The notes beneath the pieces were generated by a model. The model saw only the letters and a program-made list of their open reading frames with translations, was not told the DNA's origin and ran no database searches. The position numbers and the translations under genes were made by a program. This document shows positions 17,701 through 25,386 of a DNA stretch of 64,000 nucleotides, piece after piece. The DNA comes from Gorillibacterium massiliense. GTDB taxonomy: Bacteria > Bacillota > Bacilli > Paenibacillales > NBRC-103111. Every line of letters begins with the position of its first letter. Position 1 is the stretch's first letter. The stretch is taken from the NCBI RefSeq assembly GCF_000455485.1, contig NZ_CBQR020000102.1, positions 248,001 to 312,000 on the forward strand, in the 5' to 3' direction.

Positions 17701-18040
17701 GATCCCTCCCCTTGCATTATTCTCCGGCACCCACACGCTCATTGTTACGGCTAAGGACATTGCCGGAAATCAGGCTGCTGTATCGATCCCGCTGACGGCC
17801 ATGATGGATATCGATCACTTTGCAGCACTTATCGACCTTGGCGAGAACAACGGCTGGTTCTCGAATCACGGTACTGCCCAAAGCCTGAAATCCAAAGTTG
17901 AACAGATTCAAAAAGCTAAGAAAGATACAAACGCGGCGAAAAAGTTTGATGATATCATCAATGAAATCACCAAAGAAAGAGGCAAGCATATCGATGCTTC
18001 GTTTGCTGATCTCCTCCTGAGTGATCTTGCTAATATGTAA
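14759..18040 (+). CDS. Large exported multidomain protein (OB-fold, OmpL47, FIMAH)
   Basis: This 1093-residue protein starts at ATG 14759; AGGAGGT ends 9 nt upstream, and the nearer ATG at 14750 is too close. It has a signal peptide with an AFA/AN cleavage site near residue 37. Domains in order are: a DUF6359-type OB-fold (MTVAEAIANNSGTGTVEGYI), a GATase-like/DUF4350-like Rossmann region (VLFDNTHAQTAG, YDVFIIGEADVPF, GGSIFFIADHYNSDRN), and a second YhcR-type OB-fold (NTLVTVEGVITSEPGLFGG). Two OmpL47-type beta repeats and a C-terminal FIMAH domain follow. It is a secreted or wall-associated protein. Related proteins are sometimes called nucleases, but no nuclease motif is evident here. Confidence 0.85.
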   Translation: MRSSMFKRLSWIVLAVFIVLSNANGLLPARAFAANADGSMTVAEAIANNSGTGTVEGYIVGHATGSLTASFSAPFSNDLNFLIADTGGEQNKSKMLDVQLTAAYRTQFGLQTNPGIIGKKVKVTGSLAAYNTFPGLKSPTDVVFIDDTTTPSDPNTVPSLPNGTGKKVLFDNTHAQTAGAADWVIDGGFSDFADGLRADGFTVDSLDRQIPYTFGEQAITSDALKNYDVFIIGEADVPFKKSEQDAMLQYVQNGGSIFFIADHYNSDRNKNRWDSSEIMNGYRRGAWTNPTQGMTVEEAASPAMQGVQSSDWLAQNFGIRFRYNALGDVDNLTDVVTPAQSFGITTGVGSVAMHAGSTLAILDPTKAKGLVYVPTNVPAWANAVDSGVYDGGRAEGPFAAIAKLGAGKAAFIGDSSPVEDATPKYVREDNGAKKTTYDGFKGEANDATFLVQTVDWLANHESYTSLTQVSGLQLDQPTQLHAFENPDQSTEPKPEPWAAPDAGYKWYDPTTFKAGSYGSTQQVTQPQYSFLHQSILPNAQTFQIRVKADSLLPGQTISGLSVGIYLTGGTQVAKIQNNDSTWPTSYGYSTAFSVTADTTGHAYKDLTVQMDPTAIGQANLRLKVNGSNQVTEAVSIANVPAEPLPQDHPPVPAKISIANARNTADNTLVTVEGVITSEPGLFGGQGFYLQDDTAGIYVYQTAAGFHAGDQISVSAKKTVYNTELELSDPIVLEKIGTSNLPETIVQPALSDSNQGQLVKLENVTIQNYITATPAGSFEFDALSGSNSTHVRIDSRTGISYTDFQTKFPAGSLVNIAGVSSIFKGIYQLKPLTMGNVTLADATAPTTTLLVSGVTGEGNYNTKDVALTLAAQDNANGSGVATTQYRLNGGAWTVVQGPVTLSNEGKNLIEFYSTDKASNVEAQQSVQIWIDKTAPTVTYEGSTSFYQTDAALKLTITAADGFSGVNTVEYALDGTTISSVDSIPPLALFSGTHTLIVTAKDIAGNQAAVSIPLTAMMDIDHFAALIDLGENNGWFSNHGTAQSLKSKVEQIQKAKKDTNAAKKFDDIINEITKERGKHIDASFADLLLSDLANM

Positions 18041-18066
18041 TCCACCTGATTATCACAAGGGAATAA

Positions 18067-18110
18067 AAAAAGCGGTTGAGAAGAGTGATTCTTCCCAGCC
18101 GCTTTTCCTT
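18067..18110 (+). terminator. Terminator after the large exported protein
   Basis: AAAAGCGGTTGAGAAGA pairs with TCTTCCCAGCCGCTTTT around a 5-nt loop with small mismatches, then a T-rich tract follows. It lies 27 nt after the stop. The convergent gene ends at 18116, so the hairpin may work both ways. Confidence 0.8.
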
Positions 18111-18115
18111 TTCTT

Positions 18116-18448
18116 TTATAGAATAACAGTCAGCATCCACATAACGTGATAGATGGCCACCAGACTGTATACCACAGTCACTAGAAAAACCAGCCTCGTA
18201 ATAATGGTAGAATCGGCCACAAACCGCAGCAACAGGAATAACAGGAACGGTAGCGCGATTTTCACCCCATAAAAGACAAGCGGATGGAACTCGTACAAGG
18301 AGGCTACCAACGGGTTGGCCTCGGTTATCGCATGCATGTGTAAGCCGGCGTCAGTGGCGATTGCGTCGAACAGCGACAGCAGAATCAGCCAGATCAGCAT
18401 CCGCTGCACCAAAGACGAGCTTCCCATCGAATGAGCTAAACGAATCAA
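18116..18448 (-). CDS. Small membrane protein, DUF5658-like
   Basis: The likely start is TTG 18448 with GAGGTG 8 nt upstream, giving 110 residues; a longer in-frame extension to 18517 overlaps the promoter and is not favoured. It has three hydrophobic helices and the pattern FDAIATDAGL then TEANPLVASLYE, resembling DUF5658 proteins. The function is unknown. A strong promoter with an operator-like palindrome lies immediately upstream, so the gene is probably regulated by a local or distant repressor. Confidence 0.6.
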   Translation of the reverse strand: MIRLAHSMGSSSLVQRMLIWLILLSLFDAIATDAGLHMHAITEANPLVASLYEFHPLVFYGVKIALPFLLFLLLRFVADSTIITRLVFLVTVVYSLVAIYHVMWMLTVIL

Positions 18449-18467
18449 AACCACTTCACCTCGCCTT

Positions 18468-18503
18468 GATACAAATTGTATCATCTTGGAGGTTTGATTA
18501 CAA
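18468..18503 (-). promoter_or_regulatory. Promoter with overlapping palindromic operator
   Basis: On the minus strand TTGTAA (18503-18498), a 17-nt spacer and TACAAT (18480-18475) form a near-consensus promoter. GATACAA and TTGTATC (18468-18474, 18476-18482) form a perfect palindrome around one base, covering the -10 box. This is a typical layout for repression. The binding protein is unknown. Confidence 0.65.
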
Positions 18504-18531
18504 ATTCGGCCGATCACGAAGCGGGCCCTCG

Positions 18532-19299
18532 TTATTTACGAATGCTTTTTGCCGACAATGGTATATGAGAACCGTAAGTTACAGTGAAACCGTCTCTGCT
18601 TTTGTTTGGTAGGGAAGGCGTTGAAACGACACGTCCGTTTTGGACCATGACCCCCCGATTACTCCGCTGTAGTATGGGATTTTTATTATTCAACCTGCAA
18701 GATTTAAAACCCATTTTGCGATAATCGGCTAACAGGGCCGTATTATTGTTTACGGTAGGTGCTTCCATAATCCATTCTGCCGTATTGGCCGGTCCCGTGT
18801 ATGTTCGGATCGTTCGAAATGTCCATCCTTTCGTTTTATTCTTCAGCACGATTTGCCATTTACTGTTGCCGAGTTTTGAGATATTCGCGTACATCAGATC
18901 ATTGGGGGAAACGGGGTAAGGAATTCGCGTTTCCGGCGCGGGCAAGATCTCCCACCACGGATAATAAACCGCTTTGCCTTTCACATAATCCTGCTCTGTT
19001 CCTGTCTGAATTAAGGAAGAATTGCCGAATCCATCGATTCCGACCCATATCGAGGAATATTTGTTTTGCTTGCTAGCCCTTACCCGCGGAACGACCCAAT
19101 AGCTCGAAATAGAGCGAAACGAATTTCTTTTCGTTTTATTAATCGCATAGCCCGACCAATTCCCCGATTTCCATCCCGGGAGAACGGTTGGAAGGATACG
19201 TGTCATGGAATCAGCAGGCTTGAATGGAGCTGACAGACTTAACCTTCCTCGCCTCAATGTATCCACCCCCGATTTCAACTTGGCTATATATGTATTCAA
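18532..19299 (-). CDS. G1 family (eqolisin-like) glutamic endopeptidase
   Basis: The frame gives 255 residues from TTG 19299, with no clear ribosome site; ATG 19206 is an alternative. The fold is peptidase G1/A4: SGNWSGYAI, SSYWVVPRV, IWVGIDGFGNSSLIQTGTEQ and TAEWIMEAPTV. Eqolisins use a Gln/Glu catalytic pair; the Gln in LIQTGTEQ and the Glu in AEWIMEAP match the expected positions. They are acid-active proteases best known from fungi, with scattered bacterial members. No clear signal peptide is seen, which is odd for a secreted type. Confidence 0.8.
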   Translation of the reverse strand: MNTYIAKLKSGVDTLRRGRLSLSAPFKPADSMTRILPTVLPGWKSGNWSGYAINKTKRNSFRSISSYWVVPRVRASKQNKYSSIWVGIDGFGNSSLIQTGTEQDYVKGKAVYYPWWEILPAPETRIPYPVSPNDLMYANISKLGNSKWQIVLKNKTKGWTFRTIRTYTGPANTAEWIMEAPTVNNNTALLADYRKMGFKSCRLNNKNPILQRSNRGVMVQNGRVVSTPSLPNKSRDGFTVTYGSHIPLSAKSIRK

Positions 19300-19396
19300 G
19301 CAAGTAAGAAGTGGAAGGGGAACGAATGTGGAAACTGGCTCCTTTCCCTTGGGGAAGATATCAAGATCAGGGAATTCATCGTGCTGTCAAAAAGCT

Positions 19397-19999
19397 TTAT
19401 TTTCGAGAATCTAGAACAAACATTGATGCATCCTGTCCCATGAAAATTTTACTTCCAGTATAAAAGGTTTTGGATTGAATATCCCGATACCCTATTTTAG
19501 TCATAATGTCAGTCAGTTCATCTTGATTAAATCCGTTATGAACGAAATCCGAAACTACGTTTTCATTTTTATCGAAGTCTACGATCAGCAAATGTCCTCC
19601 TTCATTCAGAACATCGAATAATCTTGATAAAACGAATTCGACATCCTGTATATGAAGGAGAACCTGAACCATGAAGATATAGTCAGCCTGTAGACCCGAC
19701 AGACCTTCCTTTTCAAAATCAAAGCATAATGTATCTGCATTCTGAATATTAAAATCAGAAATTTTTTGCTGTATTTGATGAATCATGTTTTGTGACGTAT
19801 CCAGAAAAAGCATAGAATCAAACTCGTTTAACAAGCTCAATCCAACAAGACCCGTTCCACAACCAAAATCAATCGCGTTCTTGCTTTTAGCATCTACTAA
19901 ATAGTCACGGATGGCATCTGAGGATACCTTTGCAATTTGGACTCTTTCAGGGGTGTCATACATGCTGGCTATCATTTCAAACTTATCCGTATTTCCCAT
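19397..19999 (-). CDS. Class I SAM-dependent methyltransferase
   Basis: This 200-residue protein starts at ATG 19999 with GGAGAG 9 nt upstream. Motif I is AIDFGCGTGLVGLSL, and the acidic residue after strand 2 is in LFLDTSQNM. The motif around FMVQVLLHIQD and GGHLLIVDFDKNENVVSDF completes a Rossmann methyltransferase of the UbiE/small-molecule type. The substrate is unknown. It lies 59 nt downstream of a VOC-domain gene and may share its transcript. A degenerate fragment of a related gene occurs at 61179-61279. Confidence 0.88.
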   Translation of the reverse strand: MGNTDKFEMIASMYDTPERVQIAKVSSDAIRDYLVDAKSKNAIDFGCGTGLVGLSLLNEFDSMLFLDTSQNMIHQIQQKISDFNIQNADTLCFDFEKEGLSGLQADYIFMVQVLLHIQDVEFVLSRLFDVLNEGGHLLIVDFDKNENVVSDFVHNGFNQDELTDIMTKIGYRDIQSKTFYTGSKIFMGQDASMFVLDSRK

Positions 20000-20058
20000 T
20001 CGTATCTCTCCTATCTGCTTTAATAAAAGAGCCGCTCCCTGGTTAAATGCATTTTTTA

Positions 20059-20517
20059 TTATGATCGACCATGAAGAGCTTCCCATTCAGACCATGTCAT
20101 AATCTCCAGATCAGGACGCGGTTCATCTTCCAGCATGGCAATATGCTCGACTGAATGCCCATCAGGATCATCGAAGTAAATGGATACCGCTGGCATAAAG
20201 GGAAATACAATCAATTCCTCCGAGCTTTGTCCAAAGAAATTCGATGATTCAATATTAAGCCCTTCTAGATATGTTCTTGCTTTAGGAATATCTTCAATAT
20301 CGACTCGAAATGCAAAATGTTGCCTCTGCACAAGAGGTGATGGATAGTTCTCTCTAATACCGAGCATCGATTCTCCCGGCTTACCTACCCAGTAAAATTT
20401 TGATTTTCTATTGCGGTCCTCATACAGGGGGAGTATGTTCATTAGCTTCTCATAAAATTCAGCAGATTTTTCAAAGTCCCTTACATTGATATGGGTTTCA
20501 AATATTCCTCTAATCAT
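20059..20517 (-). CDS. VOC (glyoxalase/bleomycin resistance) family protein
   Basis: This 152-residue protein starts at ATG 20517 with GGAGGTGA upstream. It shows two beta-alpha-beta-beta-beta modules: FETHINVRDFEKSAEFYEKL and the second half ending VSIYFDDPDGHSVEHIAML. The metal-ligand-type residues His 8 and the C-terminal Glu are present. VOC proteins include glyoxalases, dioxygenases and drug-binding proteins; the specific role is unknown. It is followed by the methyltransferase gene. Confidence 0.88.
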   Translation of the reverse strand: MIRGIFETHINVRDFEKSAEFYEKLMNILPLYEDRNRKSKFYWVGKPGESMLGIRENYPSPLVQRQHFAFRVDIEDIPKARTYLEGLNIESSNFFGQSSEELIVFPFMPAVSIYFDDPDGHSVEHIAMLEDEPRPDLEIMTWSEWEALHGRS

Positions 20518-20576
20518 TTTTAGCTCACCTCCAATTCTATATTCTCACAATAGCCAGAAAAAGAACAAATTTACTC

Positions 20577-20604
20577 TGAAAAGGACCATCCTTTACGGGA
20601 TGGC
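20577..20604 (-). terminator. Hairpin overlapping the ROK gene stop (repeat copy C)
   Basis: CCATCC (20585-20590) and GGATGG (20598-20603) pair, and on the minus strand the stem is followed by CCTTTTC. The TAA stop of the ROK kinase gene lies in the loop, so the last codons form the stem. It belongs to the same hairpin family as the dispersed repeats. Confidence 0.65.
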
Positions 20605-21582
20605 TCTTGGTTCCAACTGATTCTTTGCATAGGCCACTGCTCCTATCATACCAGCCCGACCGCCTAGCTGAGCAGTAACCACACCACAAGCATTGGAAGA
20701 CAATTTAAGCGCATGTTGACGAATGGTTTCTCGGACGACATGCAAGAGTCGGTCTCCTGCAGCTGATACGCCGCCACCGATAATAATTAATTCTGGATTA
20801 AATAAGTTGATTACATTAGCAAGGCCGAACCCTAAAATTCCACCCGTTTCATGCATAACCTCAATAGCCAACGAGTCATTCAAGTCATAGGCGTCCGAGA
20901 TCATTTTCGCACTGATCCGGCTCCTATCTCCGTCAACCCAGGTCTGGATAATACTATCTCTGCCGCTCTCCAACTTTTCAACCAAAGTACGCACCATACC
21001 TATAGCAGATACATATCTACCCAGACAACCCGAACTGCCGCATCTACACGGGCGACCCTCCCGGTACATATTCATGTGCCCAATTTCTCCGATGCTTGAT
21101 GTAGTGCCATAAAGAACATTTCCATCCACCACAATACCTGATCCTAAGCCAGTTCCAATTGTAACCAAAACTAAATTTTTCAGTCCCTTCCCAGCACCGA
21201 AATACCACTCCCCATAAAGATTTACTCGAACATCGTTGTCGATAAAAACGGGGAATGAAAAATCTTTTTTCATCTCCTGGACAACGTGGATATTTTCCCA
21301 CCCGGGAAAGTTAGGCGAGAAAATAGAGAACCCTTCCTTTGGGTTGAGCAAACCGGGAATCCCTATCCCCATGCAAGATATATTTTCATGGGCTATCTGT
21401 TGATGTTGCATCATCTCATGGACAATACCCTTTATTGTTCTAATCACATGGGCAGGACCTTCTAAAGCATTTGTAGGATCGCTTCTTTCGATTACAACTT
21501 GAAAATTCTGATCTAGAATGGCTGATTTAATATTTGTTCCACCCAAATCAACGCCAATCGTGTACTTATGGGAATGGTTCAT
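20593..21582 (-). CDS. ROK family sugar kinase (glucokinase-like)
   Basis: This 329-residue protein starts at ATG 21582 with AAAGGAGAT 8 nt upstream. The phosphate-binding motif is IGVDLGGTNIKSAIL, and the catalytic Asp lies in PVFIDNDVRVNLYGEW. The ROK zinc site is CRCGSSGCLGRY, preceded by GEIGHMNM. ROK members phosphorylate glucose, N-acetylglucosamine, N-acetylmannosamine or fructose, or act as repressors. No helix-turn-helix is present, so it is a kinase. Glucokinase is plausible, but neighbours give no pathway. Confidence 0.88.
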   Translation of the reverse strand: MNHSHKYTIGVDLGGTNIKSAILDQNFQVVIERSDPTNALEGPAHVIRTIKGIVHEMMQHQQIAHENISCMGIGIPGLLNPKEGFSIFSPNFPGWENIHVVQEMKKDFSFPVFIDNDVRVNLYGEWYFGAGKGLKNLVLVTIGTGLGSGIVVDGNVLYGTTSSIGEIGHMNMYREGRPCRCGSSGCLGRYVSAIGMVRTLVEKLESGRDSIIQTWVDGDRSRISAKMISDAYDLNDSLAIEVMHETGGILGFGLANVINLFNPELIIIGGGVSAAGDRLLHVVRETIRQHALKLSSNACGVVTAQLGGRAGMIGAVAYAKNQLEPRAIP

Positions 21583-21833
21583 TTTAAATCTCCTTTTACT
21601 TTCGAAATCGTTCTTTTCAAGTTCCCTATCCAAAGGAGACATTCTACAGTCGATACTAAAAACCTTTCACTCTGACGGCGATTCCTCATCAAAATGAAAA
21701 CCGAACAAACACCCCTTTGCCTTAGCCTGCATACACAGAATCATAAGCGTTTATCCCACATATGCCTATTCTGCAGCTTCGTGGATACATATAAATTTGC
21801 GAATGAAGAATAGGTTCAAAGGAGTGTTTTAGG

Positions 21834-22958
21834 TTGAGCAACCCATCATCATCCCACTACTTTGCAAGAGGCAATACGGCGCGCGGAGCCCATTTTTTGT
21901 ACCGATCCGCCTTTCATGGACTGAACAAGATATTTATCCTCACGGGTCCTCCGGGAACAGGCAAATCGACGGCCATTCGTAACCTGGCAGATAGCCTGCT
22001 GGATGCAGGCCAGCACGTGCAACAGTTCCATTCCCCGCTTCGCCCCGACGAGTTAGATGGCATTATCGCAACAGAATTGAAGGTCGGCATTGTGGATGGG
22101 CGAGTCTGTGAAGGGATTTCAGGGATTGAGATGGGGGAAATCGCTTATATCAATTTTGAAGAGGCAGTTGATAGAAGATTACTTTTTCCGCAGCATCAAG
22201 AGACGATCGAAAGCCTAAATATTAAGCTTGCTGATGCCTATGCAAAAGCATATGAATCGTTCTTAACCGCATTGCGGATTCATGACGAATGGGAAAAATA
22301 CTACATCGAGAGCATGGATTTCGTGAAGGCGGACCAGGTCACACAGAATCTAATTCAAGATCTTTTCACGGGCCATGAAACCGACACGCCAACTGTCGGT
22401 CGACATTTGTTTTTCGGTGCAGCAACGCCTAAAGGCGCATTGGATTTTATTCAACAACTAACGGCTCCGTTAGAAAGACGGATTTTCATCAAAGGAAGAC
22501 CAGGCTCAGGGAAATCGACATTGCTTAAAAAGCTTGCCGCTTCCGCTGAAACAAACGGTATCGAAGTTCAAGTATTTCATTGCGGTTTTGATCCGAACAG
22601 CCTTGATATGTTGATTTTCCCGCAGCTTAGCATAGCCATATTTGATAGTACAGCCCCCCATGAGTACTTTCCCAATCGAAGCGGGGACGAAATCCTGGAT
22701 ATGTACGCGCTTACTATGACCTCAGGTACCGACGAAGCTTACGCCACCGAAATATCAGCTATTAAAGAACGTTATTCGGCAAAAATGAAAGAAGCAACCT
22801 CCCACTTATTATTTGCCGCAGATATTGACTCGCAAATCAAAGCCTACTATGTGGCTGCAACGAATTTTTCAGTTATAGAGGAATGTAAGCTGCATTTGCA
22901 GTCGGAATTAAATGAGTTGCTCTCTGATCTGATCATTGGAACCAAATCCTACGTGTAG
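21834..22958 (+). CDS. Double P-loop ATPase, PRK06851-like
   Basis: This 374-residue protein starts at TTG 21834 with AAAGGAG about 9 nt upstream. It contains two homologous halves, each with a Walker A motif: LTGPPGTGKSTAIRNL in the first half and IKGRPGSGKSTLLKKL in the second. Matching downstream segments (QQFHSPLRPDELDGII and VQVFHCGFDPNSLDMLI) show an internal duplication. The family is widespread in Bacillales and uncharacterised. Each half looks like a nucleotide kinase or ATPase with an inserted helical part. No partner gene is evident. Confidence 0.82.
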   Translation: MSNPSSSHYFARGNTARGAHFLYRSAFHGLNKIFILTGPPGTGKSTAIRNLADSLLDAGQHVQQFHSPLRPDELDGIIATELKVGIVDGRVCEGISGIEMGEIAYINFEEAVDRRLLFPQHQETIESLNIKLADAYAKAYESFLTALRIHDEWEKYYIESMDFVKADQVTQNLIQDLFTGHETDTPTVGRHLFFGAATPKGALDFIQQLTAPLERRIFIKGRPGSGKSTLLKKLAASAETNGIEVQVFHCGFDPNSLDMLIFPQLSIAIFDSTAPHEYFPNRSGDEILDMYALTMTSGTDEAYATEISAIKERYSAKMKEATSHLLFAADIDSQIKAYYVAATNFSVIEECKLHLQSELNELLSDLIIGTKSYV

Positions 22959-23033
22959 AATGATTTCCCCAACCTTATCTCGACCGATGCCGTAACACCA
23001 GCAACCATCGTTTTGCTAGGTGTGCAACCAAAC

Positions 23034-23074
23034 ATATAGGCCCCTATTCCATCACTCGGAATAGAGGCCTATAT
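23034..23074. terminator. Strong bidirectional hairpin between convergent genes
   Basis: ATATAGGCC-C-CTATTCC pairs with GGAATAG-A-GGCCTATAT around a 7-nt loop, giving 16 bp with one mismatch. It lies between the end of the double P-loop gene (22958) and the end of the minus gene at 23098. The downstream tracts are only moderately T-rich. Confidence 0.75.
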
Positions 23075-23097
23075 TTCTCTTGCTATACTTACTCCCC

Positions 23098-23562
23098 TTA
23101 ATATTCCCCTTTAATCACAAAAAACGAACCTCGAATGGTCCCCGCCAGCTTAGACTTCTGCCGGGCAAACTTAAACTTCCCTTCCAGCTCCTTCGGTACT
23201 TCCATCCCCTCCGAAAGCTTAAACCCAACGGCCCGCTTCTTCGGGTCGTCAATCGTATACAAAACGTTGACCCCCAGACCATCCTCATAAAAGACGTAGG
23301 TCCAATCGATATTCTCCACTTGAAAACGCGACGTTTCCAAAGGCTTGGCCGCAAACTCAATACCGCGTTCTTCTTTTAAAACCCGGTTCACATAATCCAG
23401 GATCTCCTGGCTTTCACTTGCCGCTTCAACCGTAAATTCATGCTTGTACTTGTTCATGAAGTAACGGGCTTCGTTGGCCCGTAAACCTGCAAGCGCTTCT
23501 GCTACGGGTGAAGACTCCAAACCAACCGTAGACACGTTTTTAAAATCAACAATGTAGGACAT
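23098..23562 (-). CDS. Conserved-looking protein of unknown function
   Basis: This 154-residue protein starts at ATG 23562 with AGGAGGGG 7 nt upstream. I do not recognise the family. It is soluble and mixed alpha/beta, with no signal peptide or membrane segment; it begins MSYIVDFKNVSTVGLESS and contains NIDWTYVFYEDGLGVNVLY. It follows the GyrI-like gene by 22 nt, so both are probably co-transcribed under the divergent WYL regulator. A small-molecule-binding role would fit the neighbourhood but is inference. Confidence 0.75.
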   Translation of the reverse strand: MSYIVDFKNVSTVGLESSPVAEALAGLRANEARYFMNKYKHEFTVEAASESQEILDYVNRVLKEERGIEFAAKPLETSRFQVENIDWTYVFYEDGLGVNVLYTIDDPKKRAVGFKLSEGMEVPKELEGKFKFARQKSKLAGTIRGSFFVIKGEY

Positions 23563-23584
23563 TTTCGCCCCTCCTATGAGTCCA

Positions 23585-24070
23585 TTATTTCTTAACAACG
23601 GGGATCCATACTTCACCAAAAACCAACCCGTTCCGCTCCCCCATCGCAACCGTTGTGTTAGGTCCGCCAACATAGGCGAAGTTTTTTACTTCTGGTAAAG
23701 CTTGTCCAAAAGCAATGCCGGTAAGCTGGTTATTCAATTCTTCAGCACTCTTCGCTTCTCCTTTAACAACTAAGTATTCCCCCTTAGGGAACTGGATAAC
23801 CCTTGATCCTTCGGATGCGGGTACCGATTCTTCTGTCATGACACCAGCATAATACATCATCTTATTATTCACCGCTTCGCTCACGGCAAAAATGTGGTCA
23901 TTCGCGGCCATAGCTTTTAAAGTATCCAATCTTCCATCCTTACCGACTGCCTGCCAAAAGTCTGACTTTTCCTTGTTTATACCCGCATAGTCCGTGTAAT
24001 GGCTCTTCAACTCCGTTCCAAGACCAAAAACCGTAAAGCTCTCTTTTTGTTCCAGCGTATAATTTGCCAT
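23585..24070 (-). CDS. GyrI-like / AraC effector-binding domain protein
   Basis: This 161-residue protein starts at ATG 24070; AAGGAAGG is 8 nt upstream, better spaced than for ATG 24076. The sequence matches the integron-like SOUL/GyrI effector-binding fold: YTLEQKESFTVFGLGTEL, a middle IFAVSEAVNNKMMYYAGV, FPKGEYLVVKGEA, and a C-terminal Glu in FGEVWIPV. Such stand-alone domains bind hydrophobic cations or drugs. It is divergent from the WYL regulator at 24170, with shared sites in the gap. Confidence 0.82.
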   Translation of the reverse strand: MANYTLEQKESFTVFGLGTELKSHYTDYAGINKEKSDFWQAVGKDGRLDTLKAMAANDHIFAVSEAVNNKMMYYAGVMTEESVPASEGSRVIQFPKGEYLVVKGEAKSAEELNNQLTGIAFGQALPEVKNFAYVGGPNTTVAMGERNGLVFGEVWIPVVKK

Positions 24071-24121
24071 GTACATAACCTTCCTTCTTTTGATGAGTTG
24101 TCTTCTGTTCTTGCTAGTTAT

Positions 24122-24155
24122 ATGATACCCTTAAATCATGTCAAAAAATGATACC
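24122..24155. promoter_or_regulatory. Direct repeats ATGATACC in the WYL/GyrI divergent gap
   Basis: ATGATACC occurs at 24122-24129 and 24148-24155, 26 bp apart. The same octamer appears on the minus strand inside the palindrome at 25291-25309, upstream of the Hcp-like gene. Shared spacing and placement between divergent promoters make it the candidate binding site of the WYL regulator. Confidence 0.55.
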
Positions 24156-24169
24156 GTTTAGGAGTCCTG

Positions 24170-25153
24170 ATGAAAAAAGTTGAGCGGATTAATACCATCA
24201 TGCGGTATATCAATAATCGTTCTCATTTTACCATTTCCGAAATCATGAGGGAATTTAACATCTCTCGTTCAACCGCTGTTCGAGATATCCGAGAGATCGA
24301 GGCCTTGGGAATGCCGCTTGTCGCTGAAGTTGGAAGGGATGGCGGATATTTTGTCATGCACAACTCTCTCCTGCCTGATGTGCGTTTTACCGACAGTGAG
24401 GTCAAGGCGCTATTTATCGCCTTTATGGCTACGCGAAATGCACAACTCCCCTATTTAAAGAGCCGCCAATCCTTAGCCGAAAAATTACTGGGCCTCATTT
24501 CCAACACCCAGCAGGATGATCTCGTTCTTTTAAATGAAATCTTACTTTTCGAAGGAACCAACCCGCATAATCCCGACCTGCTTGAGCTTTCAGATCTTCC
24601 CCATCCCATGTTGGAAAAGCTCATTCAAACCCTGCTTACCGACAACTATTTATGGATTACCGTCGAAGAAGAGAAGGAAACAAAGTCTTATCCCATCTAT
24701 CTCCTGCACCTTTATCATGAAAAAAGCCTTTGGCTGTTGGAAGGCTTTGACTTAGAGGAAGAAAAGAAGAGGATTTTCCCCGTCGATCAACTCACCGATG
24801 TCAAACCCTATCCGTCAAAAAACAGACTAAGCCAGAAAAAGATTATGGAAAAACTAAGCAAACAGGATGATGAAATCAACCTTATCCTCGAGCTGGGTCC
24901 CCAAGCAATTGCACAGTACAAAAAATACCATCCTTTAAAGATTTCCATTTCCTATACAAATCCATACCAAGCCACAGCCATTCTTAAGACTTTTGTCCAT
25001 GTAAACGAGCCCGAAGAGTTGACCGAAATCACAAATTGGCTTCTTTTCCTGGGGGAAGATATCAAGGTCAAGGAAGCACCAGAAGAAGTCTTGAAAATCT
25101 TACAAAAGAGGGGTGGTTGGATTAATTCGTCCCCTTCACCATACACAGACTGA
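24170..25153 (+). CDS. WYL-domain transcriptional regulator (YafY-like)
   Basis: This 327-residue protein starts at ATG 24170 with AGGAG 6 nt upstream. An N-terminal HTH_11 helix-turn-helix is clear (RINTIMRYINNRSHFTISEI, then FNISRSTAVRDIREIEALG and a GGYF wing). A WYL-like ligand domain follows (LLHLYHEKSLWLLEGFDLEEEKKRIFP) with a C-terminal WCX extension. WYL proteins sense nucleic acids or small ligands and often control stress or defence genes. The divergent GyrI-like operon and perhaps the Hcp-like gene downstream are likely targets. Confidence 0.87.
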   Translation: MKKVERINTIMRYINNRSHFTISEIMREFNISRSTAVRDIREIEALGMPLVAEVGRDGGYFVMHNSLLPDVRFTDSEVKALFIAFMATRNAQLPYLKSRQSLAEKLLGLISNTQQDDLVLLNEILLFEGTNPHNPDLLELSDLPHPMLEKLIQTLLTDNYLWITVEEEKETKSYPIYLLHLYHEKSLWLLEGFDLEEEKKRIFPVDQLTDVKPYPSKNRLSQKKIMEKLSKQDDEINLILELGPQAIAQYKKYHPLKISISYTNPYQATAILKTFVHVNEPEELTEITNWLLFLGEDIKVKEAPEEVLKILQKRGGWINSSPSPYTD

Positions 25154-25290
25154 AGATTATCACGACTCTGGTCGCGTATCTCACCGTATCACTACCGCAA
25201 CTTTATTGTCCAACGACTCTGATTCATCCTATAGCAGTTGTAGTCGATCCAGCTGTAGGGTATCCGATGTGTATCACTTAAATTAAAATT

Positions 25291-25309
25291 ATGATACAAT
25301 TGGTATCAT
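25291..25309. promoter_or_regulatory. Palindrome ATGATAC-N5-GTATCAT upstream of the Hcp-like gene
   Basis: A perfect inverted repeat of 7-bp arms contains, on the minus strand, the same ATGATACC octamer found twice before the WYL gene. It lies 78 nt before the Hcp-like start, a suitable operator position. Confidence 0.55.
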
Positions 25310-25386
25310 TACAGATTGCGTGGCGTTTATGTCTTTATCAGCCGAGTAAATAGGTAAAAATCTTAAACCATAATGGAGGGATTCCT

